The notes beneath the pieces are model-generated. The model did no database searches and was not told the DNA's origin. It saw only the letters and a list, made by a program, of their open reading frames with translations. From positions 868,001 to 932,000 of the forward strand of contig JAACJK010000002.1 of the NCBI GenBank assembly GCA_013368325.1: DNA of 64,000 nt, written 5' to 3'. A program made the translations under genes and the position numbers. Every line of letters starts with the position of its first letter. Positions within the stretch are counted from its first letter, which is position 1. Below, piece after piece: positions 31,690 to 44,528 of this stretch. This DNA is from Ephemerocybe angulata. Lineage: Eukaryota; Basidiomycota; Agaricomycetes; Agaricales; Psathyrellaceae.

Positions 31690-34071
31690 TGTGCAACGGA
31701 GCGTATATGTAGCTCAGGTGCGGTGGAAGGGTCTCACGCCATTAACGGCATTTTGCCGGAGATGCCAGTTCCGACTCGGCAACCTCCGTGATAAACCACC
31801 CCAAAACGTTGAGAATCTTTACATATCTCTCCTAAGGAGGTGGAAAGGCATATCGTGACCCACATGTAGGTAACATGATACGTTGCGTTTTGAACTTAGA
31901 ATGAGAATAACCATCTACACTGGGCAATCTCCGCCGACATGTGTTTCGACACGGCCTTATGGCAATTATAAAAGAGTGTGAAGATGCGAACAGCACTTTC
32001 GGGGTGAACTCCGAAGGGCAGGTGTAAGCCGAGCGAAGGTTCACTGGACAGTCGTCAGCAGTGAAGCTAAGGCCTATAGATGTTCAATTAAATGTCTGAA
32101 AGCATCACTAATTATAAGTGGTAACATTGGTGTTCAAACGTTCAACTGTCAGCGACGCTGCCTGCCATGGAGTTTGATCACCATCAAGATTGCTTTTTTT
32201 GCACGCAGTCTGTGCTTACCATTCCTACTCAAGTGCATCCCCGGAGTAGACTCCACTCTCCCACTCTTGCTGCGGCAGCCTGCCATTTACCACAAATCAC
32301 GTCGGCTGTGCACGGTGATGCCAACATCGGTGTACGATCCAGGGATCCAGGAGGATCCAGGTCCCTACACTGTACAGCCTGAGAACCTGATACGCATTCC
32401 TGTATTGAGTCCGCCTCTATCCCATTGGCTCTGAAAATACTTTGAACGCCATTCCGATGCAACACAAGTGATTCCGAGGTAGACAGTAGACTTGAATACA
32501 TAATACATGCGAGGCGGCCACGAGGCTAAAGAACACCCTCAAACGGCTCAGTCCTTGGGACCCTCGGCACGTGTTGTACCCACAAAGTTTCACAGAATCA
32601 CCTATGTAACGTGTATGTAGTATGCCACCGGCCACGATGGACTCAGACACACTGGGTTATCCTTTGTCGCCTGAGAGAGCTGAGGTGTGATTCGGGCAGC
32701 GAGGGTATTCAAGTTGATACACGACTCTCACCACGGCGGCGGCGGCTTTACGAGTCCCCGAGAACTTGAACTAAGGCTGCGTCCAATCATGCTGAGTGGC
32801 ATCGGCCACAGTGAGGGACCGAAGGGGAACGGGGATACATACGATATGATCCATGATGCATGATCGGCCTACGATCATACATTTCAGCGCTGATGGAGGC
32901 AAAAAGCGCAGGACTCGGAGGTGCGTGTCAAATGCCCGTCCAGTTTTTCTGTTCGAGACAATCCTCCGCTTTGCAGAATCGTGATAAGTACTAATGTGGA
33001 TCACTCGTCCTTCTCAGCCCAACAGTCAGAGGGTCTGGGTAGGCGCATCGAACCTGACCGGATTGAATATTGCCGATCGTAAGCCTACCTACCCCTCGCC
33101 CGGCCAGGTCCCTGGTATACGCAGATCCATGATCATATATTATTGTCTCGAGCCCGGGGACGAAAAACGGGAATTTGACTGGGAAGGTTCCGTATCATGA
33201 TGACGATCAATTTACTTGGAATATGTAGGTCCCAGAGGTCCACTGCTGAGCATCATCGGCTGAGTAGCCTCGCGTTGTCCTGAGCCATTGTCCGGTAGGA
33301 TGGCTCCTCCTAGTGCGCACAATTATTACGCTGTGTCCTAACCGTGTGAGCCCCTGAAATCGTATCCTACCTGTCTCAGCGAGGCATGTAGCAATCCGGA
33401 TTTGCGGGCTGGAATTGCGGGGAAGTCAACCTCGCAGTATACATATTCAAGTTCACAGGCGCAAGATCCGCTGTACTTAATGTGCTCGTGAAAGTGTCCG
33501 CGCCGCAGTGATGTACAAATGGTAAGATTGCTGATTGTCCAATGTCGAGGAGTTTGAGGTGACCATGAGTGTATACCCGATGGTCACGGGCGCCTGCGGG
33601 CACGATAACCGAATTGTATTGACGCTGAAAGAGGAGGAAGGTTCCCAGGCCAACATGAAGTGTCTAATTGCTGTCAGCGTCACCAGGGCTCTCTTTGGAC
33701 TCAATCGCGCCCACAAGCTGGGGCCGTCTGTTCATTCTCTTCCGATGAACTTGGATGAAGAACTTGGAAATCATCAATCCGGAGGTTCCGCGACATTCGA
33801 AGGCCAATTCCAGCTCTTCAAGTTCCCACTTCAATACTTCGAACGAGTTCTGTGACGTAGGTTGCGGCAACGTTGGCTGTACATGTCAACCTCACGCTTA
33901 CGGCGCGACAACAGTGGTCGCAGTGCAACGTTCTGTTTATTTGCATAGGACTCTCCAGGGTCCTCCTAAATCGGTGTCGATCATCGACGGAGGTCACGCG
34001 TTTCTATAAGAAAAGGATTGAAGAGCATCGTTACGGTATTCACAACTTCCTCCTCTCCCGTCACCGGCACT
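31690..34071. other. Long stretch without a convincing gene
   Basis: The longest frame, 33535-33855 on the plus strand (106 codons), has no motif and overlaps frames of similar length on the other strand. Nothing else is supportable. Confidence 0.4.
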
Positions 34072-34862
34072 ATGAGCCTCCCACTAAGGGATGGCGCCCC
34101 CAACCGCCCTGACCCAGATGCCCCAGTTTCCATTGCATCCTCGCGTTGGGGGAGCGAGGACGATCACGATGGGGTTTTGACACCGTCTCTCCAATCTCCC
34201 ATGCCGTCTACCTCCTCCGAGACTGCCACTCCTCCAAACAGCGTCCAGTTCGTACCTCCACGGCCCCTTACGTTTCAAAGCGCTGTAAGTGAGGTCTTCC
34301 GTCAACACCATCCGTGAGCCCTAACTCCCCTTGATACTAGACACAAAGCCTGGGGTTCCACCTCGATTGCGTTCATACACTGTGCCGTCTTGTTATTGGA
34401 GATGGAGATGAAGACGGCCTCGATTTGACTGATGAGGAGCGTCGCAGTATGGCGACGCAGCTCCGATTGGGGTACGTCTGCTTTACGATTGGCTGATCAA
34501 TGCCCTTCTCACTGACACGGTCAATTAGGGTGGGCTTCCTTCAGCTCTCCCTTGTCGGGGTCCAAGTCATACGCCGGCCCCGAATATCGAGTGGGGAAGT
34601 GGACGCCCAGGACGACACACAGCCCTCAGACTCGATGGCACCGATGCTCCCTCCCATTCCCCGCACACCCGCCCTCGTCGTCAGCTTCACCAACTCGCTC
34701 CCAAAAGAGGACCCTAGTCAAGTTCGTGAATTCCTCGACAAGTACTACGCTCCCCAGACTCGCGAAGGGATTGAAGCGAGTGTTAACGCTGGTGAGGCCG
34801 CTGTTGCAGCAAGGGCGCCTAGCCAACTTGAAGTCCCCGCCGGCCCTAGTCAGGCTGCCTAG
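34072..34862 (+). CDS. Unidentified protein, 225 residues
   Basis: Three exons, 34072-34284, 34341-34471 and 34529-34862, join with consistent phase. The N-terminus is Pro/Ser-rich and probably disordered. The middle has an amphipathic segment (HLDCVHTLCRLVIG, DLTDEERRSMATQLRLG, VGFLQLSLVGVQV). The tail includes DPSQVREFLDKYYAPQTREG. No family is recognised. The clean splice structure and lack of stops argue for a real gene. Confidence 0.5.
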
Positions 34863-35773
34863 TGGCCGTTGGCGACAACGATGCCGTGATCTCACTCCTT
34901 CACATTTATGTACATGTTTCCTTGGTTATTCCCGCACTCGCAACACCCACCGCTCACTATTTATATTGACAGACTGTCTCTTGACGCTTGGCTTTTTGAT
35001 ACACATTTTCCGCAATTGTAGTTCCCATCGCCTCAGACTCGGATGCCTCAGCCTTCGCCCCTTTTGCACAGGTTGCAAATGCCTGTTTATCCTCTTGTAT
35101 GTACATAGATCTCCCCAGTGCCCTTTATAAGATAGTTCATTGTTTTTTATATCAAATTTTGTGATTTTGTCAACCGTATGTCGCAAAATAAGGAGAACTC
35201 TCAACCGCTGAAAATAGGCGCCCGTGTGTTGGAGCCGGGAGCGTGCGAATTCGGCTTCGGCATCCAGCCGAGCATTTCCTCGGACAATTTTCGGGCTCGT
35301 TCGCAGGCTTGCACTTCGACCATCGAGCCTCTATTTCCGTCAATCCGTCGCGAACTCATCGAACGGAGCTTTCTTTATGGTGTTACAATTACAAATTTCG
35401 ACGGGTGTGGCTATGTTATGGTGACTTCGATGGATGAGGCAACATGATTACTAGCTGACTGAACCCGTTTTGCCAGACTGTTGCGATAAGACTGCCTTTG
35501 AGGCTCAGTGGGAATCACCAGGTTGTCACGGTTTGATAATCGCCGCCCTGGGTGCGCCGTATGCTTCCCGGTAAGACCTGACAAGCCCTGATACACGTAG
35601 TGTGTGCAAATATATAACCCGCGACAAAGAGTCAAAACCTCCAGCACCCTGCGTTGAAGTCACCGTCCTCACACCACATATAAACACCCTCTTTTTGGTC
35701 ACAGGGCCATCCTGATACGCCTGTGATATCGAGAATAGACCTTCAAGACCGCACCACAGCACACCATAACGAT
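34863..35773. other. Intergenic with a TATA box at 35679-35684
   Basis: TATAAA at 35679-35684 lies about 95 bases before the ATG of the next gene. The rest shows nothing recognisable. Confidence 0.45.
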
Positions 35774-36853
35774 ATGCCAAGCACGGTCATGGATGTGGCC
35801 TCGAGCGATCCTGCTGGCCCGGCCTCTGTGGTTGCATGCCTGGTCAATCATGGACTGCGACGTCGCAAGTTTGCTGATACTAGGTATGTGGTTCACTCCC
35901 GTTAGACCTAAATCAAACGTTTAACTATTCTTGCATTCTTTGATGCTATGCCTATTCCGACTGCCCTATTCAACCCCAGCTTCAATCGTCGACCAGTTCA
36001 CGCCGAGAGCCCTACCATCAAGGCTACCACCAACTCGGAGTCTAATCCACGCCTGCATCATCAAGAGGATTCTGAATCAAATCTGCGCCTGCGTACCCGG
36101 ATGAATCACGTCGACATCTCAGGCATCCTCAAGGCCGCGCATCGGGTTTACCTTACGATTCTCAGTGACACGCAAGCCGACCAGGTGAAGGCGTGCGACA
36201 CTCCTGGATGGTTCATCCATAAGCACCACATCCCAGGTACCCAGGAGGCTCTCGTCTCACTCGTGCGAAAAGACGATTGGTCTCATGTTAGAGGTGCAAT
36301 CAGGCTGGTTTTCGGGCTCAACGAGGAAGACATCGACCCCGATTCAGGCGACCCCGATTCAGATGCACAGTCGGACGGTACCTCTAGAAGCCTCTCGGGC
36401 GAGATAACGGCGGTCATCCGTGAGCCCAAATCCCCAGTTCTGTTGGCCCATGGCCTACAAGTCTCTGTTGCCCCCTCCGAGCCAGTGGCCGCGGTGGTTG
36501 TCGCAGAGGAGGAGCAACCACGGGATAGGGCCGTGACTATTGCGCCAAACGAAGGACGTCATCCTTCCAGTTGGTTCGGAAGGCTGTTGGTTACATTTGG
36601 CTGTACTACCGGTATTACCATTGGCATCCTTGGGCTCTGGATATTCTTTGTCTATGGTGAGTCTTACATTGACCCTTCTTGCGCCCCAAACCACTAGTTC
36701 GTGTTCTAATCACTGTATACCCTCGTAGACATGCTTCCTTCCCGAGTACGCGTGTACTGGTTTATCTCCTGGTTTATCGTATGGCCGTCACTCCTATTAA
36801 CCGCTTGCGTCATCCTCGCTAAAGTGGGTAGAGTTTATGCCACCTTCTTCTAG
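35774..36853 (+). CDS. Uncharacterised membrane-tailed protein, copy 1 of 3
   Basis: Three exons, 35774-35883, 35980-36656 and 36729-36853, give 303 residues. After a disordered N-terminus comes a globular stretch, about 120-185, with RVYLTILSDTQADQVKAC and EALVSLVRKDDWSHVRGAI. This aligns with parts of the genes at 37811 (ARLFLMSDVEAIAFVEH, EDWNVIATVVEI) and 46422 (VLLVLLTRGQAEQLAAL, DDHMAVMATLVNI). An acidic linker follows, then a hydrophobic segment (GITIGILGLWIFFVY, about 245-262) and a second one in the last exon (VYWFISWFIVWPSLLLTACV). It is probably anchored in a membrane by its C-terminus. The intron after FVY is in the same place and phase as in the 46422 gene. Function unknown. Confidence 0.65.
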
Positions 36854-37810
36854 TGTTTGATCAGATTCGCTGCCAGAGGATAATACTACGCGCCTTAGGA
36901 CTACTATCATGATAATTTGGCCATATAGCTCACTTCATCTCCTCTTTTTCCCCGACTGTTATATTAGACTCCTCCTATGGGATAGGCACCTGTATGGTAT
37001 GTGTGTACGCTCCCCTTTGAGCTCGAGCCGATTACTTCTATGGATCTATAATTCAAGGCCTGTGATTAATGGTTTGGCCCGTTAATTCAGGTAGAGTTCA
37101 CAAATTAACGCTCTTGGACTGAGAATGTTTATCATTTCTACAATCTAAACTTCAAGGACTTCGCACCAGTTTAGAGTTGAAAGGTGACCTGCCTCAGAGT
37201 CAGAGCAGCAAACTCCAGGTGAAATCCTACGACTATGCTGCAGTGGGCGCCAAAGATAGGCTCCGGCGCCTAAGCCTATTTGGGCTGGCCCGCTTTCTGC
37301 ACTGTCGCAACTGGGAATCAAGGAGTCTCATTGAATGGATAAAGGACTGAGAGAAGAAAAGGATATGTTTGGATCCCTCAGTGGAGGCTGAGGTGGGCCG
37401 CGTCACAGTTGGTACGACGCGAATCGGAGCCGGTGACAGAAATATGATTCAGAGGGGTCGGAGACTCTCAGGGCGATGTTCTCAGTATAGGGGAATACTA
37501 CGCGGAGTGGTAAAGCCAGATGGGAAGAATTCACCAGCCCTGAGGGGTTATCGAATGATATAGATCCATAGTTACCGTAGACGGTAACCGCCTGACTGTC
37601 TACTCTTATCTTGGGCACCTACCCGAGCGAGACGGTCTGGCAGCGACCGTGACGGTAGCTGGGCAGAAATAAGTGAGACAGTCTGGTAGTGACCGTGACA
37701 ACAGCTGGACAGCGAGGAGTGAGCTTATGTTAAATACGACCTGCCATACAGCCCGAAGATCATCACTTCCTTCAGTATCGCAAACCTACACTTCTATCCT
37801 CTACGCATCC
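36854..37810. other. Intergenic with a short tandem duplication
   Basis: A unit starting GAGAC(G/A)GTCTGG at 37629 is repeated at 37675 (period 46 bp, diverged). Otherwise nothing is recognised. Confidence 0.45.
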
Positions 37811-38670
37811 ATGAATTCGACAAACACCATCAGCTCTCTAGGCAGGGGCCTTCGTGTTATTCCCGGACCACGCCTTTCCACCCACCAGCCCCAAGGCACC
37901 GTTCAAAGGGCTGGCCGTCATGCGGAGCCTCTGGGCGCCAATGAAACCTACGACCTTGGTCTCAGCATGCGCACCCACAATAGACCTCAAGCACGGCTGT
38001 TCCTCATGTCCGATGTTGAGGCCATCGCCTTCGTCGAGCATTACAGGGATACGTCAGATATGTTTCCCGTCGATGAGGGCCGAGCAATCGTCGTTTATGC
38101 TCGTACTGTCGAAGACTGGAACGTCATTGCAACCGTGGTTGAAATTAAGATCCTCGCTGTCAAGCGCACTGCACGCATGCCAATTGTCGCGAATAGGCCC
38201 GGCCTTTCGGTCGCTACTGAACCAGTCTACCACCGCATCAAGGCAACCATGTCATCTCGCCAGTTTGGGAATTTTATCTGGTTCATGGTCGCAATTCTCG
38301 CTTCAGCCAGCCTTGCCAAAATTTTATTCACAACCAGTATGTGCTACCTGCCTTGATATCATAGTGCTTATCCCTGATATACCACAGGTATCTGGGCTGA
38401 TATGGAGAAGGCGGGGTCAACTGCTTTGGCGTCCCTTGTTAAGGCGATTGCTGGATTTGCTGAGAGTGAGTACATACCCATTGTTAATCGCCCCACAATA
38501 ATTTTCTAATGAGTTCATAGGATCTCTGTATCTCAAGGGTGAGTTTCTACCTCATACGAGCATTTTCTAGGGACTTAGTGACATATTCCGCAGGTATGGT
38601 TATTGGGCAGGTTGCCGATTTGGTGTGCATGATCCTGCCGGTCCAACGTATTGCTGCTAGTGCCAACTGA
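37811..38670 (+). CDS. Uncharacterised membrane-tailed protein, copy 2 of 3
   Basis: Four exons, 37811-38336, 38388-38465, 38521-38538 and 38594-38670, give 232 residues; exon 3 is only 18 nt. It shares the segment ANETY..GLS with the gene at 46422 (ANETYQRGLS there occurs in an alternative frame of exon 1), the ARLFLMSDVEAIAFVEH block and an EDWNVIATVVEI block. A hydrophobic segment (IWFMVAILASASLAKILF) lies at about 155-173. A second one (MVIGQVADLVCMILPV) ends the protein. The ATG at 37811 was chosen because the upstream frame has no matching sequence. Function unknown. Confidence 0.62.
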
Positions 38671-39403
38671 TGCTCAGTGGAGCTAGTGCTTGCGTAATTT
38701 CTCATGCATTCCTACTTGATTTGTCAATTTTATGTAGAGGATGAAGGGAGCTGGCTTCCTCTTCCAGTTCTAAGAAATACTCAGTTTATTTATACTATCA
38801 GTTCAAGTTCATCGCAGACCAGAAATCTAAGGAAGCGCCAAGAGGGGGAGTTAGCCTGAACAGTGTGATTCTATGAGTAATTGAAGGCCTTTGCACCACA
38901 CTCATACCGCATGTACACACACACCCGCTATTGTGAACCTTTACATCGGTCTTCAAATCTCCACGGCCGCGTGACAGCCGTTTAGTGCTGTGTTGTCAGG
39001 GTCCCATGCCCTGGGCTACTAACCGATTGCGGGGTAGCCATTAATCAAATATCCTGCGTACATTGAGGGTGGTAGGGAGGATACCGCCCAGGGTATATGG
39101 CTGTGCGCGTGTTGCTGTTCCGGTTGCACTCTGGCATACGATTCCAAAGCCCGTGTTGATAGCTTGAAGCAGGCAAGAAGGTATGGCGGTAGCAACAATC
39201 GAGAGGACTTTATTACCGTAGTATATTGTCGTCTCCATCCTTTGAGCAGTCAAGCTGGTATCGGTCGTTATCCAGGAGCACTATCCCCGTGCTATCCAAG
39301 GGCACTATCGTCCTCCTTGTTAGATCCGCCTATAAAACTAGAGTCGAACCCCTACTGGCAGAGAGCACTCTCGCATTACCCCTCACAAATCCCCAGCCTG
39401 AGC
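38671..39403. other. Intergenic with a TATA box at 39331-39337
   Basis: TATAAAA at 39331 is 73 bases before the ATG of the DUF6698 gene. The rest shows nothing recognisable. Confidence 0.45.
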
Positions 39404-40951
39404 ATGTCAGTAAACAAAGAGAATATGCCTCCCGCTGGAACCGGGCGGGAAATTCAACACCATGTTCAAAAGAGGCCTAGGGATGACTCAGACGTTAATG
39501 CTTTTGAGTCTCAGGGTTCGAAAAAATAGTGAGTGCTGCAGAGTTTTTCTTCCTGCTGATGTTCTTATATATACAGCAGCAAATCGGATCCACTTTGTCA
39601 TTATGGCCGGCATTTTGGGAGGACCGTCCGAACATTCTGTCGGATTCAGCCACTGATCAAGTTCGGCCTAGCACAATCAATAGATATTGAACTGGGAAGA
39701 TGCACGGAGGAGGATCTCTCACCAGGGTACGTGCACAGCTCAATTGTAATGCCGCGCTTACGCCTTACACCAAGCCTAAATTAGTGACAGGACTGAGTAT
39801 AATATATATAAACAGCTCCTTGCCATGGTTCCTGGGCTTGAGCAGCGCCTGTGCTCAAGCTCTACCCACGGCATGTTCTATATTGCAGATATGGTATACT
39901 CTCCTGGAACGTTCACGCCGGCACACACGGCTAACATTCTGCTTGTAGATCAGCAAGGGTGCCGCTTCAGCCAGATCTGATGACACGAAGTCACTGAAGT
40001 CGGTCATCGTCGATTGGATTACACCCCCCAATGGTGTTTTGAATCCACCAATTCAAAGGAATGTAAAATCCGATCGCGGGTTCTACCATCCTCGAACTGG
40101 AGAGTTACTTTGCCCGGTCCACTTGAACTGGTCTGACCCAAAGTAAGTCCACACGTCGGGTTGAATGGCCATTGACGATGCGACATTGACTCAACCCTTT
40201 CAGGATTCGGCGTGACTTAGCAAGCGGGCAGCTGGTGCCCAGTGGAGACCTATGGCCTCGATTTCTTTTCAGGGCCTTTGAATACAACCCTGCAGATCCT
40301 TGGGAAGGTTTATTGCGCAGCTCTCTCCTGGTCTCCGTGAGTGTTAGCCGGCGTGATATGGTATGAGAATGTTGTGCTGACCAGATGATCGCTTGTTAAC
40401 CTATAGGCTTATAAGCACGTTTTCACGTCCCCAAGTTCTGTTGGGAAGGCAACCGCAAGTCGAGTGACCCGTTCATGCAATGCTCGTATACATGGAATGA
40501 AAACAGTAACCATACCTTCTATAGCCTACATTGCGACCCAGGTATGCCTATCGAGAGAGACCGCCATATATTCGATTACTCACATCGCCTGATTGAAGGT
40601 TCGGTTCGCTCTGACGTCGACGCAAACCTTCTCCAGGACTGACCTGGTGACGGATTCTGAATATTTCTACAACTTAGTGATCGAGCTTCTGGATGATCCT
40701 GAGGAATCAGACGAGGTTGATGACTTACTGCTGTGGTGGAACAGGTTCGACAATATTTCATTTTGTGTTTAATTTCGCGGACGCTAATCCCTGGATTCCA
40801 ACGCGATAGGCAGATATTTTCTTCTCAGGTATCTGACACACGGGCAGTACATCAAGAGTCTGTGTACGCCAAGATTAAGGAGCGAAGACGCGCTCTTCGG
40901 GAACTTCAAGTTAGTTTGAATGCTCCAGAACAACAGGAAGGGCAGTCATGA
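39404..40951 (+). CDS. DUF6698-family protein
   Basis: Eight exons, 39404-39528, 39577-39730, 39816-39893, 39949-40142, 40204-40336, 40407-40541, 40599-40744 and 40810-40951, give 368 residues in frame. The end of exon 2 is the least certain border; a GTAATG site further on also fits phase. The family is common in Agaricomycetes and of unknown function. Diagnostic stretches are SKGAASARSDDTKSLKSV, VDWITPPNG, NVKSDRGFYHPRTGELLCPV, DPWEGLLRSSLLVSAYKHVF, TSPSSVGKATASR, RIHGMKTVTI and FALTSTQTFSRTDLVTDSE. The C-terminus is a basic helix (YAKIKERRRALRELQ). It appears complete. Confidence 0.85.
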
Positions 40952-41400
40952 ACACGATCCCGAGCAATGATGGAGCTTGTGTACCTTCTCCTAGCAAGCA
41001 CATTTTGATTAATCTTCTATATATCAGGAAAGCCATAGCCTGAGATGGCTTCGGAAAGAATAATAATGCGCACGACCCCAGTCTATTGTAGTGGGAGAGG
41101 AGACTAAGTTAAGCAGTAGGGAAAATATGAGGACTTGTTAACTTGAATGGCACACGGGCGCACAGAAGCCAGAAAGATCTGGCTTTGCGGGCACACTGAG
41201 AAGAAGTGCGGGGCTTGATTTCGACGCGGGTTAAGAATTTAGAAGTCCGACGCGCTCAGCACAGCGCGTCAGACACACCGTGCTTTCAAGCTCCTGCCAT
41301 GCGTCAGGTTCGACCCTGTTTTCACGGGGACCTCGTCAAGTTCCAGCGCCGACATGCTGCAACCCCACCTCAATCGTCCTCCCCTCTGGTTACCATGGCC
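40952..41400. other. Intergenic next to the segmental duplication
   Basis: A 38-bp stretch at 41369-41406 (CCTCAATCGTCC to ATGGCCCACCC) recurs at 42581-42618 in direct orientation, bracketing the minisatellite-bearing segment. No gene is recognised. Confidence 0.45.
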
Positions 41401-42174
41401 CACCCTAACATCCCCGCCTTCGATCCCAGCCAACGCAAGCAGGCTCACCCATCCAAAATCCCCGCAGTCACCAATGCTCCCTGTCGCGTGGAACAGCGGG
41501 TTCCTACAGTGAGTTACGACATTTTTCGGGCGTGTATTTCGTTCTCTGACTTTAGGAAAAGTCCACAGCGCAAGCGCCCACCACTCGGCAGTATCCAGTC
41601 TACGGTCACGAGAGGGCGCTCGATTCATCACCCATCTCTTCGCTTGCCCTGAGTATCCTCCAGCGACGACCCACTCCCAGGCCAAACTCCCTCATTTCGT
41701 CGCCTATGCCCTCCATCGGACTAAGCTCCATCCCTCCACTACCTTTGCCTCACTTGTGCTACTTCACAGACTAAAGGCGCGATTCCTCACCGCTCGTGGC
41801 TCGTCTGGCCATCGACTGTTCATTTCCGCTTTCATGATGTTCCGAGCCCCACCTCTATCCCAGCGTCCAATATGTCTTCTTGGAGCTGTCGGTATCGATC
41901 TCAGTACGACTTCTTTCCGCAAAAGTTCTATCGGCAACTGCCAATTCGCCCTTCGTTCACTTTCTTATATCAATCTCCTTCGCTCCCCGTTCCCTCTCTC
42001 ATCATATCGGCCTCCCAGGCAGTTCGCTCTTCGTCCACTTTCTTATATCAATCCCCAACCAAATTCACTCTTTGTCCACTTTATATATCAATCCACTTCG
42101 CACTTTGTCCACCTATCGCTCCTGTACAACAGTGCGTGCGACGATAATGTTTCGCTTCAATACAACTGCACTGC
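41401..42174 (+). repeat. Copy of the segmental duplication at 25546-26337 (opposite strand)
   Basis: Nearly identical in inverse orientation to 25546-26337, about 15 kb away. It includes a possible coding start (ATGGCCCACCC at 41395) and the beginning of the pyrimidine-rich minisatellite. Confidence 0.85.
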
Positions 42175-42590
42175 ATCCCCGTTCTCTCTCTCATATCGGC
42201 CCCCAAACAGGTCGCTCTTCGTGCACTTTCTCATATTAATAGACTCCTCCGCTCCCCGATCTCTCCGTATCGGCCCCAGGGCCTCTTCGTTCACTTTCTT
42301 ATATCATCTCCTTCGCTCTTCGTCCACTTTCTTATACCAATCCCCTTCACTCTTTGTCCACTTTCTATATCAATCCACTTCGCTCTTTGTTCGCCTATTT
42401 TCTCAATACAACTGCACTGCATCCCCGTTCTCTCTCCCATATCGGCCCCCAAACAGTTCGCTCTTCGTGCACTTTCTTATCTTAATACACTCCTCCGCTC
42501 CCCGATCTCTCTCTCATATCGGCCCCAGGGCCTCTTCGTTCACTTTCTTATATCACCTCCTTCGCTCTTCGTCCACTTTCCACCTCAATC
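41930..42590 (+). repeat. Pyrimidine-rich minisatellite with higher-order repeat
   Basis: Units of about 25-40 bp built on CTTCGTCCACTTTCTTATATC with variable spacers. A larger unit of about 247 bp, starting at ATACAACTGCACTGCATCCCC (42160 and about 42407), is repeated almost exactly. The long open frame across it is a by-product of the repeat. Confidence 0.75.
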
Positions 42591-42618
42591 GTTCTCCCCT
42601 CTCGTTACCATGGCCCAC

Positions 42619-44528
42619 CCTCGGAAAGCACTAAGACGTCCAGGAGAGAGGGTATTCGACGTCATGGCGACTAAGGCAACGTGGGGCGAGTCGACGATTG
42701 TGAATGAGTACGACAGCCTCCACCGGTGACGAAATGAAAGGTGTGTTTAACTGCAATGGCTGAGAACGATTTTACTTACCTCTCTATGAAGCTATGGCGT
42801 ATTCGGGGAAGATAAGCCCGACAATCCTCTCACACCTGCGACAAGGTTAGCTTTGACTTCAACGTCCACGGCGACGACAACGAAAGCGAGCGACGACGGA
42901 AATAGGCCTCATTGCCCAACCACTCGCCAATGCGGCGGCGGCGGCAACACCAGCAACAACCGCGCCTTCGCGGTGCGCACGAAAGGGCCCGACTCTCCAG
43001 CCAGGAGTGACGAAGCACTGGCACCCATCCGCTTCATCCCCATGTATGTGAGTCACAGCTCCAGTACATGACGCACCCGAATCTCACCTTTCGTTCCTAG
43101 TCGCGCTCGCCGTTCAAACTACAGTACCAACAACGACGACGAAACTTGAACTTAGCACTCACGCGACGCTGGCGATGGAGTCATGGATGACAATAAAGGC
43201 AGTGACGACGATGGGCTGAGACCTGAACGACGAACCCAGGCTGAATTCGAAGAACGGTGGGGCTGGGCTGAGGCACGCCGACCCCGACTTACCTTCGCTC
43301 GTGACCTCTGGACGACGTCAAGAACACCCTGTCCCCGGCACCGAGGGTGCACTCACACATCACTGCGAACGAGGACTACAACCGAGCTAGAGCTGGGATG
43401 GATGGGGACGAGGTTAGCATGACAAACATAAGTGCGAATGTTACTTACCTGGATTTCTTGTAGTCCAGTTGAACCCGATCTCCAACATCCCAGCCCGGCT
43501 TCTTCACACCGTCTAAGCCCAACCAACCCAACCAACCAACCCCAAACGACGGATTCGGATCGCTCGCCAATAAACCTTACGGTCTGGATTGCATCGGTGA
43601 GTAGGAACTACCGTCCTAGACTATCAATTTACTCACTTGCAGTCAAAGCGTGGCCTTGACCTGATGCCCGGGACGTTAGAAAGCGACTTAAGATGGTACT
43701 TTAGCTCTGCCTTTTAATCGATCTAGGCGACGCAGTTCTCAGATTGTCGCGGTGTTCAACACTATGATCGCAGTACAAACTGCTCCATCCTTGGCTTCCG
43801 GCCTGAATATTCAAACTCGAGCGACGATGTTTGTGCTGCAGTGCAGAATTGGGCACGGACTCTACACCCGAGAGTTCCGCGGCTACTTCCGGTCCACCTC
43901 CAGAGACACAAGGATCCCACATCTGGGGCACTAGTGAAGCTGAAACAGGGGTATCATATCACTGGAATCTGTGAGCAAACGGAAGCTCAGATCGCGGAAA
44001 CGGGAAGAGCTCAGGCTGAGCTGATATTAGCGACACAAGAGGTCCGAGGACATCCGGTATGTGAGTTTGCCCGTCGCAAAGGACAGTTGACTTGGATCCA
44101 ACGAGAAATATGTCGCCATGATACCCAGTTATTCAATTGTTGCCACGCTCTCTTTTTTCGGGCTGCATTCTGCTTCGTTTGCCTGATAATGGCAACGGGG
44201 TGCCCAGGTGCAACGATTGACCCAGATTATGACGTCATCCCACCCATACGACGTGGCGCCGTTGCGTGGGCACCGCCATGTCTCGAGGACCCCGCCTTGT
44301 AATATCTGTGTGTATAGATATGGGCATGGATGGCCTACCCCTGAGGGCTAGGTTAAAAGCAGGAAGCCAGAGGGCCACATCAGTACTCAACATCCCCCGT
44401 TCTTTCGTATCTTGTCCCAAAGTTTAAGGGTCCGGTACCCAATTCACTTCGCAATCTTTTCCACCTTCTGTTCGTCTTTGCTCTCTTAAACGCCATTTCT
44501 TTATTCATATAGGAGAAGACATCGGACA
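42619..44528. other. Stretch without a supportable gene
   Basis: Several short frames exist, such as 43841-44302 on the plus strand, and GAC/GAA-rich patches occur at 42870-43240. I cannot join them into a gene or match a family. A decayed gene is possible. Confidence 0.35.

Noticed and set aside
33535..33855. A 106-codon gene on the plus strand
   Set aside because: No motif, no splice context, and equally long frames on the opposite strand.
41756..42634. A 292-codon open frame on the plus strand
   Set aside because: It runs through a minisatellite; the Leu/Ser/Tyr-rich repeats are a translation of repeat DNA. The inverse copy at 25322-25969 is open for the same reason.
43183..43422. An acidic or Arg-rich small gene
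   Set aside because: Codon pattern driven by GAC/GAA-rich patches; no continuity across plausible introns and no family match.
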